A DNA stretch of 64,000 bases. Source: an uncultured Verrucomicrobiota bacterium. GTDB taxonomy: Bacteria > Verrucomicrobiota > Verrucomicrobiia > Opitutales > UBA9783. This document shows, in pieces, positions 7,726-16,895 of this stretch. The translations under genes and the position numbers were made by a program. Within the stretch, counting starts at the first letter, position 1; each line of letters starts with the position of its first letter. The stretch lies in NCBI GenBank assembly GCA_902495005.1, contig CABUVL010000001.1:186001-250000 (forward strand), given 5' to 3'. A model generated the notes under the pieces. It was given only the letters and a program-made list of their open reading frames with translations, made no database searches and was not told the DNA's origin.

Positions 7726-8034
7726 ATGAAAAAATTGTATGTATTCGGAGTAGCCCTTGTTGCTCTTTTTGTCGGCTGTGCACGTGCTGAATTTACCTTG
7801 GAAAAGGCCAATGTGGATGGCGACGGTAAGGAAGTGATGTTTGTGTTAAATACGAGCAACGGTAAGGATTTGTATTACGTAAAGTCTTTTGTCGATGATA
7901 CAGATCCACAAAACCCGAAAGTTGTTCGTGCGTTTGACAAAGTTGAAAAGAATTTTTCAGAAGAATACAGCGCGTATTTGGCGAAAAAGAAGGCGTTAAA
8001 TGAGAAGGCTCATGTAGACGTAAAGTCCCTTTGA
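7726..8034 (+). CDS. Small exported protein, function unknown
   Basis: A protein of about 102 residues with an N-terminal signal sequence (MKKLYVFGVALVALFVGCARA). Cleavage could be by signal peptidase I after ARA, or by signal peptidase II at the Cys of LFVGC, which would make a lipoprotein. The mature part is small, charged and Lys/Asp-rich with no Cys, and I recognise no family. An upstream in-frame ATG at 7714 adds four residues; 7726 gives the better signal peptide. Neither start has a Shine-Dalgarno sequence. Confidence 0.7.
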   Translation: MKKLYVFGVALVALFVGCARAEFTLEKANVDGDGKEVMFVLNTSNGKDLYYVKSFVDDTDPQNPKVVRAFDKVEKNFSEEYSAYLAKKKALNEKAHVDVKSL

Positions 8035-8069
8035 GCTGAGCATTTAATCAAATTTTAAAGTAAACCAAC

Positions 8070-8486
8070 ATGATTCCTATCGTAAATGGAGTAAGTAATT
8101 TTTTACAAAAAGAGAACTTTGGATTACTCGTGCTCCGTTTATTTTGGGGCTCATGTTTAATTGTTTACAGCATCTTTTGTTTTATGGATGGGGGGATGTT
8201 GAAGCATTTGGGGCATGTGGTCATGCAGTGGCACTTCCCTTTCTCAGACTTTTTTTGGGGAGTTTTGATCGCGTTTACCTTTATTTGGACGGGATTGTTT
8301 ATTATCTTGGGGTTTTATTTTAGGTTGGCCACGGTTGTGTTGTTCGCCATAAGCGTGCTGGGGCTGTGGAAGGAGTTGACGTGGAAGTTTTTATTTCTGC
8401 CTCCTTTAAGTCCATTGGTTTGTCTGATGATTTTGAGTTTGTCCTTTTCGTTTATAGGGGCAGGTAAGTTTAGTATAAAAAAGTAA
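8070..8486 (+). CDS. DoxX-like integral membrane protein
   Basis: A 138-residue protein with four hydrophobic segments (about 18-38, 58-80, 83-102, 110-130). The pattern LRLFWGSCLIVYS, a central GxxxxLGFYFRLATVVLF and the closing FIGAGKFS resembles the DoxX/DUF family of four-helix membrane proteins, some of which sit with quinone or redox partners. The exact role is unknown. It precedes tig by 12 bases on the same strand, but the pairing gives no functional clue. Confidence 0.65.
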   Translation: MIPIVNGVSNFLQKENFGLLVLRLFWGSCLIVYSIFCFMDGGMLKHLGHVVMQWHFPFSDFFWGVLIAFTFIWTGLFIILGFYFRLATVVLFAISVLGLWKELTWKFLFLPPLSPLVCLMILSLSFSFIGAGKFSIKK

Positions 8487-8498
8487 TACGGAAAAATC

Positions 8499-9815
8499 GT
8501 GAAAGCAGTTATTGAACCTATTAGTTCGGTGTCAAAGAAAATTAGTATAACGTTTGAAGACACGTTGTACGCAAAATCAGAGCAAGAGGTTTTGAAAAAA
8601 ATACAGTCCAATGCGATGGTGCCCGGATTTCGTAAGGGGAAGGTCCCGTTCGATGTTTTGCGGAAGCGTTATGGTGAATTGTTGGACGACGAAATTAAAC
8701 AATCTTTGTTGGATCAGTCGGTTGATTATTTGGCCAAGCAAGAAAATTTGGAAATTGCTTCTTTACTGAACACGGAATTCGTTAAGCCTGCGGAAGGTGG
8801 CATGTGCTTGACTATGGAGGTGGAAATTGTACCTACAATTGATCTCCCTGACTATAAAAGTATTACTTTGGATAAAGAAGATATCCACGTAGAAGAGGCT
8901 GAAATTCAAGATCTTATTGAACGTCTACAAAAGCAACAAGCGAGCTATGAGCTTGTTGACCGGGAGGCAAAAGCGCAAGATTATGTGCAAGTGTCTTACG
9001 AAGGCTACTGTGGCGATAAGCCGGTCGATGATTTTGAAGATGTCCCCGCACTGTGGCGCAAGCAAAAGTCCACTTGGGAAGAGGCGGCCAACAAAGTGGC
9101 TCCAGGAATTCCAGAGTTGGTGGATGCCCTCGTTGGAATGCGTGCTGGGGATCGCAAGGACGTTGAAGTCAAATTTCCGGATGACTTCCCAGTCGCTGAG
9201 TTGAAGAAAAAGGCGGGCCGTTATGTTGTTGAAGTCAAAGAGGTTAGAGAGGTAAAATTGCCGGCTTTAGACGAGGCATTTTTTAAACAATATCAAGTGA
9301 AAGATTTGGAAGAACTTAAGCAGTTTGCCTCAAAGACATTGATGGATCGTAAGTATCAGGTCTATGCCAGCCAACAAAAGCAACGAATTTCAGAATTTTT
9401 GATCAAGAGTGTCACCTGTGAATTGCCGCAGGCGTGGGTCAAGCGCGAAACGGAAAAGGTTTTGCAAGAAATGGTGGACGTCTTTTCCTCTCATGGCATC
9501 ACCGATGAAAAGCTGATGCAAGAGAAAGAGATGGTGGTCCAAAAGGCTCAATCGATTGCCGATGAACGCATCCGCCTCAATCTTTGTTTCGAAAAAATTG
9601 CCAAGCAGGAGAATTTGCATTTGGAGGGCAAGGACATAGAGCCCGTGCTTATTCAAGAGGCGATGCGTCGACAAATTCCTGCGCAAAAAATGCTACAAAT
9701 GGCGCAGAGGGATTTGAAATTGAGGCAAGATATTCAACAAAAGTCAATGCAGGCTAAGATGATCAATTGGTTATTTAATCAATTGGCCCATAAGGCTGAA
9801 GATAAGAAGGATTAG
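8499..9815 (+). CDS. tig: Trigger factor, ribosome-associated chaperone
   Basis: Chaperone and peptidyl-prolyl isomerase that binds L23 at the ribosome exit tunnel. The 438-residue protein has the ribosome-binding signature GFRKGKVP near residues 44-51, a central FKBP-type domain (about 155-245) starting DYVQVSYEGY, and a long helical C-terminal chaperone domain rich in Gln and Lys. The start is GTG. It is the first gene of tig-clpP-clpX, the same order as in E. coli, so folding and proteolysis are linked in one unit. Confidence 0.96.
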   Translation: MKAVIEPISSVSKKISITFEDTLYAKSEQEVLKKIQSNAMVPGFRKGKVPFDVLRKRYGELLDDEIKQSLLDQSVDYLAKQENLEIASLLNTEFVKPAEGGMCLTMEVEIVPTIDLPDYKSITLDKEDIHVEEAEIQDLIERLQKQQASYELVDREAKAQDYVQVSYEGYCGDKPVDDFEDVPALWRKQKSTWEEAANKVAPGIPELVDALVGMRAGDRKDVEVKFPDDFPVAELKKKAGRYVVEVKEVREVKLPALDEAFFKQYQVKDLEELKQFASKTLMDRKYQVYASQQKQRISEFLIKSVTCELPQAWVKRETEKVLQEMVDVFSSHGITDEKLMQEKEMVVQKAQSIADERIRLNLCFEKIAKQENLHLEGKDIEPVLIQEAMRRQIPAQKMLQMAQRDLKLRQDIQQKSMQAKMINWLFNQLAHKAEDKKD

Positions 9816-9817
9816 GC

Positions 9818-10426
9818 GTGAATTATTTACCCTTACCGTATGTTTACGAACGCGATGGCCGTGGAGAAAAAGCCTGGGATATTTACAGCCGCCTTTTAAA
9901 GGATCGGATTATTTTCATAGGGACTCCCATCGACGACTTCGTCGCAAATGCGGTTATTGCGCAGATGCTGTTTCTACAGATGGAAGACGCGAAAAAGGAT
10001 GTCCATTTGTACATTAATTGCCCCGGTGGTGTCGTAACCGCCGGTATGGCCATCTACGATACGATGAATTTCCTTCATTGCGATGTGGTTACCTATTGTG
10101 TAGGGCAAGCGGCAAGCATGGCCACCGTCTTACTCGCAGCGGGAACTAAGGGCAAGCGTTATGCGCTGCCTCACAGCCGTGTGATGATTCATCAGCCCAG
10201 CGGAGGAGCGACCGGACAAGCTTCCGATATTTCGATTGCCGCAAAGGAAATTTTACGTTGGCGTTCAACAATCAACGAGGTTTTGGCAAAGCACAGCCAT
10301 CAAACGGTTGAGCAGATCGAAAAGGATTCGGATCGTGATTTTTACCTTTCTGCGCAAGAAGCTCAAGCGTATGGTTTGGTGGATCGCGTGATTGTCGGGG
10401 ATGTACAAAAGGACGCCATCCAATAA
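9818..10426 (+). CDS. clpP: ATP-dependent Clp protease proteolytic subunit
   Basis: Serine protease that forms tetradecameric chambers fed by ClpX. Catalytic Ser100 lies in GQAASMATV and His125 in HSRVMIHQP; the catalytic Asp lies near residues 170-174 (KDSDRDF). The 202-residue length is standard. The start is GTG, two bases after the tig stop, preceded by AGAAGG. The protein starts close to the mature family N-terminus, so any propeptide is short. Confidence 0.97.
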   Translation: MNYLPLPYVYERDGRGEKAWDIYSRLLKDRIIFIGTPIDDFVANAVIAQMLFLQMEDAKKDVHLYINCPGGVVTAGMAIYDTMNFLHCDVVTYCVGQAASMATVLLAAGTKGKRYALPHSRVMIHQPSGGATGQASDISIAAKEILRWRSTINEVLAKHSHQTVEQIEKDSDRDFYLSAQEAQAYGLVDRVIVGDVQKDAIQ

Positions 10427-10430
10427 ATTT

Positions 10431-11741
10431 ATGCCTGATCAAGCGTTATTTTGTTCTTTCTGTGGTCGTCAAGCGAACCAAGTAAAGAAATTAATTGCGG
10501 GGCCTGATGGTCGCACGGGCATTTGTTCGGATTGCATTGAGATTTGTCGTTCTTTATTGCGCGAGGAAGGGGGCTCCGACTCAGAGACAAGTGCCAAGCA
10601 CGGGGATCCGCGAGAGTTCTCGGTCCAAGAAAAAAACACCTCGTATGCCTTGAAGATTTCTACGCCAGCAGAGTTGGTGAGTGCTTTGGATGCGTGTGTC
10701 GTGGGTCAGGCGCAAGTGAAAAAAGTTTTGGCGATTGCGGTTTACAACCATTACAAGCGTTTGATTTTTGAAAAAGGGGTCAAGTGGGTCGGCAGTGGAG
10801 ATCGGCCGTGTAATTTTGTGAAAGAATTGCCGGATGAGCTTCGGCAGGTTGAGATTGAAAAGAGTAATATTTTGCTCGTAGGGCCTACGGGCAGCGGTAA
10901 GACCTTGTTGGCCAGAACTTTGGCTAAAATTTTGGATGTTCCTTTCGCCATCGCGGATGCCACCACTTTAACGGAAGCGGGTTACGTAGGTGAGGATGTT
11001 GAAAACATCGTTTTGCGTCTCTTGCAGGCGGCTGATTACGATGTTGAACGGGCTCAAATGGGCATTATCTACGTGGATGAGATTGATAAAATTGGCCGGA
11101 AAACGGACAACGTTTCCATATCGCGTGATGTTTCAGGCGAAGGCGTTCAACAGGCGCTGCTAAAAATTTTGGAGGGGACCGAGTGTAATGTTCCGCCCAA
11201 GGGAGGCCGTAAGCATCCAGAGCAAGAATACATTCGTGTGGATACGTCCAACATTTTGTTTATATGTGGGGGAGCCTTTGTCGGTTTGGATAAAATTGTG
11301 TCGGATCGGGTCGGCAACCGGGTTTTAGGTTTTGAGAAAAAGACCTCGGCAGATGCGTCGGAACAAGATATTCAACCGGAAGATTTGATTAAATTCGGCC
11401 TTATCCCTGAATTTGTAGGGCGCTTGCCCATTGTTTCTGTATTAAAGGAATTGACGCGTGACGAATTGCGTCTGGTTTTGGCGGGCAGTAAAAATTCTAT
11501 TTTACGTCAATACGAAAAATTGTTGGCCATCGAATCGGTCCGATTGATGGTGGATGAGGATGCGATTGAGGCCATTATTGACAAGGCGATGGCGTTAAAA
11601 ACGGGCGCACGTGCCTTGAGATCCATCATTGAATCGGTGATGTTAGACGCCTTTTACGCCGTTTCAAAACACGAGGGAATCCGACAAATTCGAATTACTT
11701 CAGAGGTCGTAAAACACAAGGCTCAGCCGATCTTTAATTAA
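10431..11741 (+). CDS. clpX: ATP-dependent Clp protease ATPase subunit ClpX
   Basis: AAA+ unfoldase that selects substrates and threads them into ClpP. An N-terminal zinc-binding domain has Cys8, Cys11, Cys32 and Cys35. It is followed by Walker A GPTGSGKT, the pore-loop sequence GYVGEDVE, Walker B IIYVDEID and sensor segments. The 436-residue length is normal. The frame stays open to 10392, but the zinc domain fixes the start at 10431, five bases after the clpP stop. The ClpP-docking IGF loop appears as LGF. Confidence 0.97.
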   Translation: MPDQALFCSFCGRQANQVKKLIAGPDGRTGICSDCIEICRSLLREEGGSDSETSAKHGDPREFSVQEKNTSYALKISTPAELVSALDACVVGQAQVKKVLAIAVYNHYKRLIFEKGVKWVGSGDRPCNFVKELPDELRQVEIEKSNILLVGPTGSGKTLLARTLAKILDVPFAIADATTLTEAGYVGEDVENIVLRLLQAADYDVERAQMGIIYVDEIDKIGRKTDNVSISRDVSGEGVQQALLKILEGTECNVPPKGGRKHPEQEYIRVDTSNILFICGGAFVGLDKIVSDRVGNRVLGFEKKTSADASEQDIQPEDLIKFGLIPEFVGRLPIVSVLKELTRDELRLVLAGSKNSILRQYEKLLAIESVRLMVDEDAIEAIIDKAMALKTGARALRSIIESVMLDAFYAVSKHEGIRQIRITSEVVKHKAQPIFN

Positions 11742-11750
11742 ATTTTGTGG

Positions 11751-11775
11751 CTTCCCACGCTTAATACTGGGGAAG
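11751..11775 (+). terminator. Weak hairpin after clpX
   Basis: CTTCCC (11751-11756) and GGGAAG (11770-11775) can pair around a 13-base loop shortly after the clpX stop. Only a short T-rich stretch follows, so termination is uncertain. Confidence 0.3.
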
Positions 11776-11952
11776 ATTTGGCTTTGAGAGAAGATTTGTA
11801 GGATGGTTGAATTTTATAAGGGCATCATGAGGGCTTAAACCAAGTGCATTGGCACGGTAAAATGCGCTAAAGGCCACGGATGGGTTTCTCTTAATCGATT
11901 TAATGCAGTCGTGCTCCCTCCCTTAAGTTGATTTTACCTGATGGTAGGCTAG

Positions 11953-13044
11953 TTATTGATGCGTATTGTTGGAGACAAATAGGGCCAATTTTTCTTCTTG
12001 ATCGGCCTTTTCGAGCGCTTCGACAAACTCTGTCAAATCTCCGTCGAGCACGCGATCTAGGTTGTAAGAAGTGTAGCCGATACGGTGGTCGGTCACGCGG
12101 TTTTGGGTAAAATTGTATGTTCTGATGCGATCTGAACGATCCCCTGAGCCAATTTGTTGTTTTCTAAATGCCGCGTATTCTTCCTTTTCCTTGTCTTCTT
12201 TTTGCTTCAAAAGCCGTGCACGTAGGACTTGCATGGCCTTCGCTTTGTTTTTTTGTTGGGAGCGTTCGTCGGCGCAGGTAACAATGAGCCCGGATGGCTT
12301 GTGTAGAATTTGAACGGCGGAATCCGTCGTATTTACCCCCTGTCCGCCGGGTCCGCTCGCGCGGCAAATGCTAATTTCGATGTCTTCAGGCGCAATGGTG
12401 ATATCCACTTCTTGAGCTTCCGGCAAGACCGCAACTGTGGCCGAAGACGTATGTATGCGTCCACTGGATTCGGTGACGGGGATACGTTGAACGCGATGTC
12501 CCCCACTCTCGTATTTTAAAGTTTTGTAAACATTATCTCCGCTAATGAGAAAGCTGATTTCCTTAAAACCTCCCGATTCGGACGGATGGCTACCCATAAG
12601 TTCAATTTTCCACCCGTGTTGTTCCGCGAAACGTACGTACATCCGGTATAAATCTCCGGCAAATAGGGCGGCTTCTTCTCCTCCAGTCCCCGCACGTATT
12701 TCAAGAATTGTGTTGCGCGAATCGCTTGGATCTAGCGGAATCATTGACAACATGAGGGCTTTTTTAGTTTCCTCATATTGTTGGGCTAATTGAGCCTTTT
12801 CCTGGGTGGCGAGTTCCTTAAACTCTTCATCAGCTTGGGATAAAACGTCTTTTAAATCTTCTTGTTCTTTTTGAATTTTTAAGAGCAGATTGTGCAAGGA
12901 AACTATCTTTGACAGACGTTGATGTTCCTTTGACAGAGAAGAGGCCAAGCGGTTATTTTTAAACGTTTCTGGGGCGGCCAATTGCTCGTTGATTGCATTG
13001 AGTTGCTGTTGAATCGATTCAATCTCTGGAAATTCAAAAGACAT
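11953..13044 (-). CDS. prfA: Peptide chain release factor 1
   Basis: Recognises UAA and UAG in the ribosomal A site and triggers peptide release. The codon-recognition tripeptide is PVT in QRIPVTESSGRIHTS, the PxT type of RF1 rather than the SPF of RF2. The peptidyl-hydrolysis motif GGQ is in ASGPGGQGVNTTDSA around residue 232. The 363 residues match the family. It is the last of five minus-strand genes (rpiB to prfA) but is separated from the gene before it by about 170 bases. No PrmC methyltransferase gene is adjacent. Confidence 0.97.
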   Translation of the reverse strand: MSFEFPEIESIQQQLNAINEQLAAPETFKNNRLASSLSKEHQRLSKIVSLHNLLLKIQKEQEDLKDVLSQADEEFKELATQEKAQLAQQYEETKKALMLSMIPLDPSDSRNTILEIRAGTGGEEAALFAGDLYRMYVRFAEQHGWKIELMGSHPSESGGFKEISFLISGDNVYKTLKYESGGHRVQRIPVTESSGRIHTSSATVAVLPEAQEVDITIAPEDIEISICRASGPGGQGVNTTDSAVQILHKPSGLIVTCADERSQQKNKAKAMQVLRARLLKQKEDKEKEEYAAFRKQQIGSGDRSDRIRTYNFTQNRVTDHRIGYTSYNLDRVLDGDLTEFVEALEKADQEEKLALFVSNNTHQ

Positions 13045-13216
13045 GCATCACATCATGAGAAATTTTTTGGCGAATGTATAGTGAAAAATAAATATTTGAT
13101 GCTTGAGTGAAAACGGCAACGCCACTTGTTGCCCTGATCGATTGCGCGTGGCTGGCGTGGTTTATCTTTGTGATTAATGATCGAACCCAATTTCACAGAG
13201 TGGTGGTTGACTGGCT

Positions 13217-14923
13217 CTAAAACGGAGTTGTTTGCTTCGAAACATTTTCGCGAGGGTTTGTCCAATAAACATGGTCGATGGTCCACCGCCGTGTGTGTTT
13301 ATCTTTTATTGCTCTGTGAACGGACATGACGCACATTTTGCACATCCAACGTTGTCCCATTTTAATTTTGACGAGTCCTAAGATTTTAAAATGCTCAAAG
13401 CGCACCGACAAAGGGTTTTGCAGATAAGACAGGAAATCAACTTGTTGTAAGTGTTTGTAGACGTCAATGGCTTTCAAACTATTTTGAAGGATCCCCGATT
13501 GTACAAAATCTGCCACCGATAAAAAAGGTGTGCACTGTGCGGCATTTGCTTGCAAGATCTTTAAAAATGTTTCTGCTTGCTCGGTGCTCAGGCTTAAATT
13601 TTCAAATGTTTGTTTCAAATGAGGGAGCCATTGGTCTGAGAGGACGTTGACGTTGAGATGTTCATACTTGTCTTGTCCCTCCCAACAGTAACGATCCCAA
13701 AAAAATTGATTGTAAGGGACTGCCGCCTTCAAGTAATTGCCAATACGTGCGTAGGGCATGGTTCGCTCGTAGTGGGGTCCAAGACTGGCTTGAATCCGTT
13801 GTAACGGGGTGTGGGTCTGGTAGACGATTTGGGGCTCAAAGCTTGGTGGATTTTGGCGGTACTGCGATTTGGGATTAGCGATTTTGTTAGTTTTTGTTTT
13901 CTTCCACTTGGGTGTATTTTGTGTCTTGGAGATGGACATGCTTGAGTCGCCCCACAGATTGATGTTTTGAAAATCGTCGTTCGGTGTTAATCCGAAATTG
14001 TACGACTCGCCTTGGCTGATATGGGGAATGTTATAGTTTGTGGTATGAGTCTGATTACTTATGGATAAGTTAACGTTTGATAGGGAAGCGTTTGGCTTGG
14101 CATTTACAGAGATTTTTAGAGTATGCTGATACGTCTTACCTGCTTTTATGCAGAGCATGGTTGTTGTTCCATTCGTTCCGTTCGCTGGAGTGCCGTTATT
14201 GGCGTACAAGCCAGGCGTAAGTGCAATTGTACAATTTCCTTCCAGGACTCTGTCATAAGGATTCCACCAAGTTGAGAGGCATGTGATTGTATCATTTTGA
14301 AAAGACAATTGCAGTTGATATAAGACGGGCAAAAAACCATTTTGACAGCGGAGAGGACATTGCTCTTTATGGATATTATTCAATCGTTCCCGTAGCTGAC
14401 CCCACCCATTAGGCTCTGGGTAATTATTTGGGCATGGTTCTTCCAATGCTTTTGCAAAGGGTGTGCGTGAGCCTCCTTCTCGCGTGTTGCATGGAATTCC
14501 GCAATCGCGGTCTCCAAGGATGGCGTAGGCAACTTTTAAACGATCGGTTTTATCTTCCAGTGGAAGTTTTATCGTGTAGGGTGCCTGTAATGAAATAAAT
14601 TGATCCCCCTTTGAAGTAATTGTGCCAAGGGATTTACCCGACGAAGTGTTGTAAAATTGAATGCTAGGATGGCCGGGAAGCACTTGCATGGCGATTTGAT
14701 CTTGATTGGCAATGTCCATTAAGCGCTTGAAGGCGTGATGACAGGCCCACAAGGACATTTTTTCTGCGTACAATACCCGTAGCTTTAGCCTTGCTTGTGT
14801 CTGCCTTAGATTGTTTTTGGAGATGTATGCGCTGATAATTACACCCACTGCGCAGAGCAACATGAGGGCAAGGACAAGGCTACCCCGATTTTTACCACGC
14901 CAGAATGCTTGCTTGTTTATCAA
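13217..14923 (-). CDS. Pilin-like (PilX/Verru_Chthon-type) protein
   Basis: A 568-residue protein with a short basic N-terminus (RGKNRG), one hydrophobic helix at about residues 14-34 and a basic, helical continuation ending YAEKMSLWACHHAF. This layout is that of PilX/GspK-like minor pilins, although the Glu at +5 is absent. The large extracytoplasmic part is rich in Asn, Thr, Gln and Cys, and a late PFLSVADFVQSG resembles the Verru_Chthon cassette A group as I remember it. The start is TTG with AAGG upstream; no ATG is available before the membrane helix. No other pilus gene is nearby. The assignment is an inference. Confidence 0.55.
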   Translation of the reverse strand: MINKQAFWRGKNRGSLVLALMLLCAVGVIISAYISKNNLRQTQARLKLRVLYAEKMSLWACHHAFKRLMDIANQDQIAMQVLPGHPSIQFYNTSSGKSLGTITSKGDQFISLQAPYTIKLPLEDKTDRLKVAYAILGDRDCGIPCNTREGGSRTPFAKALEEPCPNNYPEPNGWGQLRERLNNIHKEQCPLRCQNGFLPVLYQLQLSFQNDTITCLSTWWNPYDRVLEGNCTIALTPGLYANNGTPANGTNGTTTMLCIKAGKTYQHTLKISVNAKPNASLSNVNLSISNQTHTTNYNIPHISQGESYNFGLTPNDDFQNINLWGDSSMSISKTQNTPKWKKTKTNKIANPKSQYRQNPPSFEPQIVYQTHTPLQRIQASLGPHYERTMPYARIGNYLKAAVPYNQFFWDRYCWEGQDKYEHLNVNVLSDQWLPHLKQTFENLSLSTEQAETFLKILQANAAQCTPFLSVADFVQSGILQNSLKAIDVYKHLQQVDFLSYLQNPLSVRFEHFKILGLVKIKMGQRWMCKMCVMSVHRAIKDKHTRRWTIDHVYWTNPRENVSKQTTPF

Positions 14924-14949
14924 GGCCTTGTAGCTTATAGTGTCAATAC

Positions 14950-15681
14950 CTAAACGTGTGATTGACGATAAATTTGATTTTCCGTTAAGGCCACTTTAAT
15001 GAAGGCAATGGTAAAGCACGCGTTGGCGAAGGCAGGTATGAGTTGATGGTTGCTCAGGCCCACCAAGGCGTACCACAGTGTACACACGGCAAAGCACGTC
15101 TGAGGTATGGCTCGATTCATGTTACTTTTTACAATACTTAGATAAGGGGCTAGGCATATGAGTGGAAGTACGAGAAGCGAACTCGTTCCGGCGCTAAGAC
15201 CTGAGTACAGTAAGCCCAAAGAGATGAGTACAATGGGCTCTTTCGTTAGAGCCAATATCAGGGGCGTGAGCGATTCATTGGATCGGATTTTGTGTAAAAT
15301 TTCTTGAAAAGGGACGGATGTTTGTGCGTTTTCTAGCCTTAAATTGTGGGCCAAAATGACGTTGGCGTATCCGAAGCAAGCGCTGCAAATAAAGCCTATC
15401 AGTGTTTGGTTAATTAAGGCCATAAGTGCTACGAGTAGGCAGGTGTATCCCATGAGCTCGAGGCCCAAGTAGGGATTTTGCCCCATGTGTTGAAAGAGGG
15501 CGAATTTACCTTCGTTGTGAGAATTGCTTGCCGCCCAACGACAGAATATGCAGAAGCCTAAGGTCAATAAGATGGCTATAAAAGAGAGTGCGTTGACCAC
15601 GGCAAAGAGGCAGGCATTCCCTATCGCATAGAAAGTGCCCGGATCTTTCAATGTGAGAATCAAAAAACGACGTATGTTCAT
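14950..15681 (-). CDS. Multi-pass membrane protein, unknown
   Basis: A 243-residue protein with about six or seven hydrophobic segments, starting after a short basic N-terminus (MNIRRFL). A polar stretch near residues 120-140 may be a loop. I recognise no family. It lies 26 bases upstream of the pilin-like gene on the same strand, so the two may be cotranscribed and the membrane protein might assist export or assembly, but this rests on proximity only. Confidence 0.65.
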   Translation of the reverse strand: MNIRRFLILTLKDPGTFYAIGNACLFAVVNALSFIAILLTLGFCIFCRWAASNSHNEGKFALFQHMGQNPYLGLELMGYTCLLVALMALINQTLIGFICSACFGYANVILAHNLRLENAQTSVPFQEILHKIRSNESLTPLILALTKEPIVLISLGLLYSGLSAGTSSLLVLPLICLAPYLSIVKSNMNRAIPQTCFAVCTLWYALVGLSNHQLIPAFANACFTIAFIKVALTENQIYRQSHV

Positions 15682-15711
15682 ATGTGAATGAGTGTTTAAT
15701 TTAAGAGGAGC

Positions 15712-16209
15712 TTAATGGGTATTTGCTTGAATGTAGAGCTTAATTTGACGATTTTTAAGCTGCTGCAGGGCCTCTTGTTCGGCCTGACGCATTTGCAAAC
15801 GGTCTCGATCATCAATGTCGTCAAATCCGTACAAGTGCAACCAGCCGTGAACGATGTACAAGCAGAGTTCTTGTGAAAAATCTGTTTGATTTTCAACGGC
15901 ATACTGTTGGGCGGCGTCGATAGAAATGCAGAGTTCACCGAGCGCTTCGTCGTCTTTATCGGACGCCGGAAAAGTGATCACGTCCGTGGCTTGTGGATCA
16001 TTTAGAAATTGTTCGTGCAATTGGCACAAATGTTCCTTGGTGAGAAATGCAAGAGAAATTGTGTCGTACCGTTCGAGCGGGAAGTGAGATTGTAAAGTCT
16101 CTAAAATGGCAACTAAGTTATTTTCGTTGAATTCCCATTGTGGGCATTCATTGTAAAAATAATAATGCATAAGCTGATGGTAGGCTTTGACGCTTTGTTG
16201 GCAAATCAT
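15712..16209 (-). CDS. ybeY: Endoribonuclease YbeY (rRNA maturation factor), variant metal site
   Basis: Single-strand endoribonuclease used in 16S 3'-end maturation and ribosome quality control. The family zinc motif is HGxLHLxGYDH; here it reads H121-G-W-L-H125-L-Y-G-F-D-D131, so the third ligand His is replaced by Asp. Upstream ATDVITFPA matches the conserved TDVLSFP strand. The 165-residue length is normal. Asp can bind zinc, so the enzyme may still be active. It starts six bases after rpiB and is probably cotranscribed with it. Confidence 0.9.
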   Translation of the reverse strand: MICQQSVKAYHQLMHYYFYNECPQWEFNENNLVAILETLQSHFPLERYDTISLAFLTKEHLCQLHEQFLNDPQATDVITFPASDKDDEALGELCISIDAAQQYAVENQTDFSQELCLYIVHGWLHLYGFDDIDDRDRLQMRQAEQEALQQLKNRQIKLYIQANTH

Positions 16210-16215
16210 TTTTCT

Positions 16216-16680
16216 TCAAAGAAAGGTCGGTGAAAAATGCTCCTCTGTTTCAATTTGATGAATCATGGCCAATCTGCGTACGTGCCGTGCCGCCTGATCC
16301 GGTGGCGTCGTTAAGAAACTTTGTACGATTGAGTTTGCCAATGATTGATCCAGTTTGCCGGCTAAGCACAGCACGTTGATGTGATTGTGCTCCCTTGCCA
16401 ATTTTGCACTTTCGGGCGTTTGAACCAGCGCCGCGCGAATATTTTCAAATTTATTGGCGGTGATGCACATGCCAACACCCGACCTGCATATTAAAATGCC
16501 AAAAGCCTGTGGATTTTTTTGGACTTGTGTGGCCACTCGGGTGGCAATGACGGGATAATCGCACGCTTCTTCTGAAAAAGTACCCAGATCTTGGTATGTA
16601 AGCTGTTGAGATTGCAAGTACGCGAGGAGGGCTTGTTTTAATTCGAATCCACCGTGATCGGCTCCAATAAAGATTTGCAT
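16216..16680 (-). CDS. rpiB: Ribose-5-phosphate isomerase B
   Basis: Interconverts ribose 5-phosphate and ribulose 5-phosphate in the pentose phosphate pathway. The RpiB/LacAB signature is present: an opening IGADHGGFELK and the active-site Cys region GILICRSGVGMCITANK (commonly ICGTGIGMSIAANK), here with Arg in place of the first Gly. The 154-residue length is normal. A nearby REHNHINVLCLAG carries the family NDANVLxLG-like strand. It heads the rpiB-ybeY pair and is divergent from pyrG. Confidence 0.93.
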   Translation of the reverse strand: MQIFIGADHGGFELKQALLAYLQSQQLTYQDLGTFSEEACDYPVIATRVATQVQKNPQAFGILICRSGVGMCITANKFENIRAALVQTPESAKLAREHNHINVLCLAGKLDQSLANSIVQSFLTTPPDQAARHVRRLAMIHQIETEEHFSPTFL

Positions 16681-16855
16681 GATAAGTAGTCACATTATAA
16701 GGGAATGGAACACTTGTACAAATAAAATTTTTGGCAAATACCATTGACGAATATTACTTTTGAATCAACGTGTTGGAAGTAAGGGGGTCATCATGTTTTT
16801 TGGGAGGTGGATGAGCCTCATTGTGTGAAAACTGAGTGAATTGCTTTTTACATGC

Positions 16856-16883
16856 TTGATAGAAGTGTGGAAATTTTTATAGT
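16856..16883 (+). promoter_or_regulatory. pyrG promoter
   Basis: TTGATA (16856-16861) and TATAGT (16878-16883), 16 bases apart, each match the housekeeping consensus at five of six positions. Initiation near 16890 would leave a leader of only about six bases before the pyrG ATG. Confidence 0.6.
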
Positions 16884-16895
16884 GTTTAGCATCTT

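Noticed and set aside
10392..10430. Upstream extension of clpX into clpP
   Set aside because: The frame is open, but the zinc-binding domain of ClpX begins just after the ATG at 10431, and the extra residues match nothing in the family.
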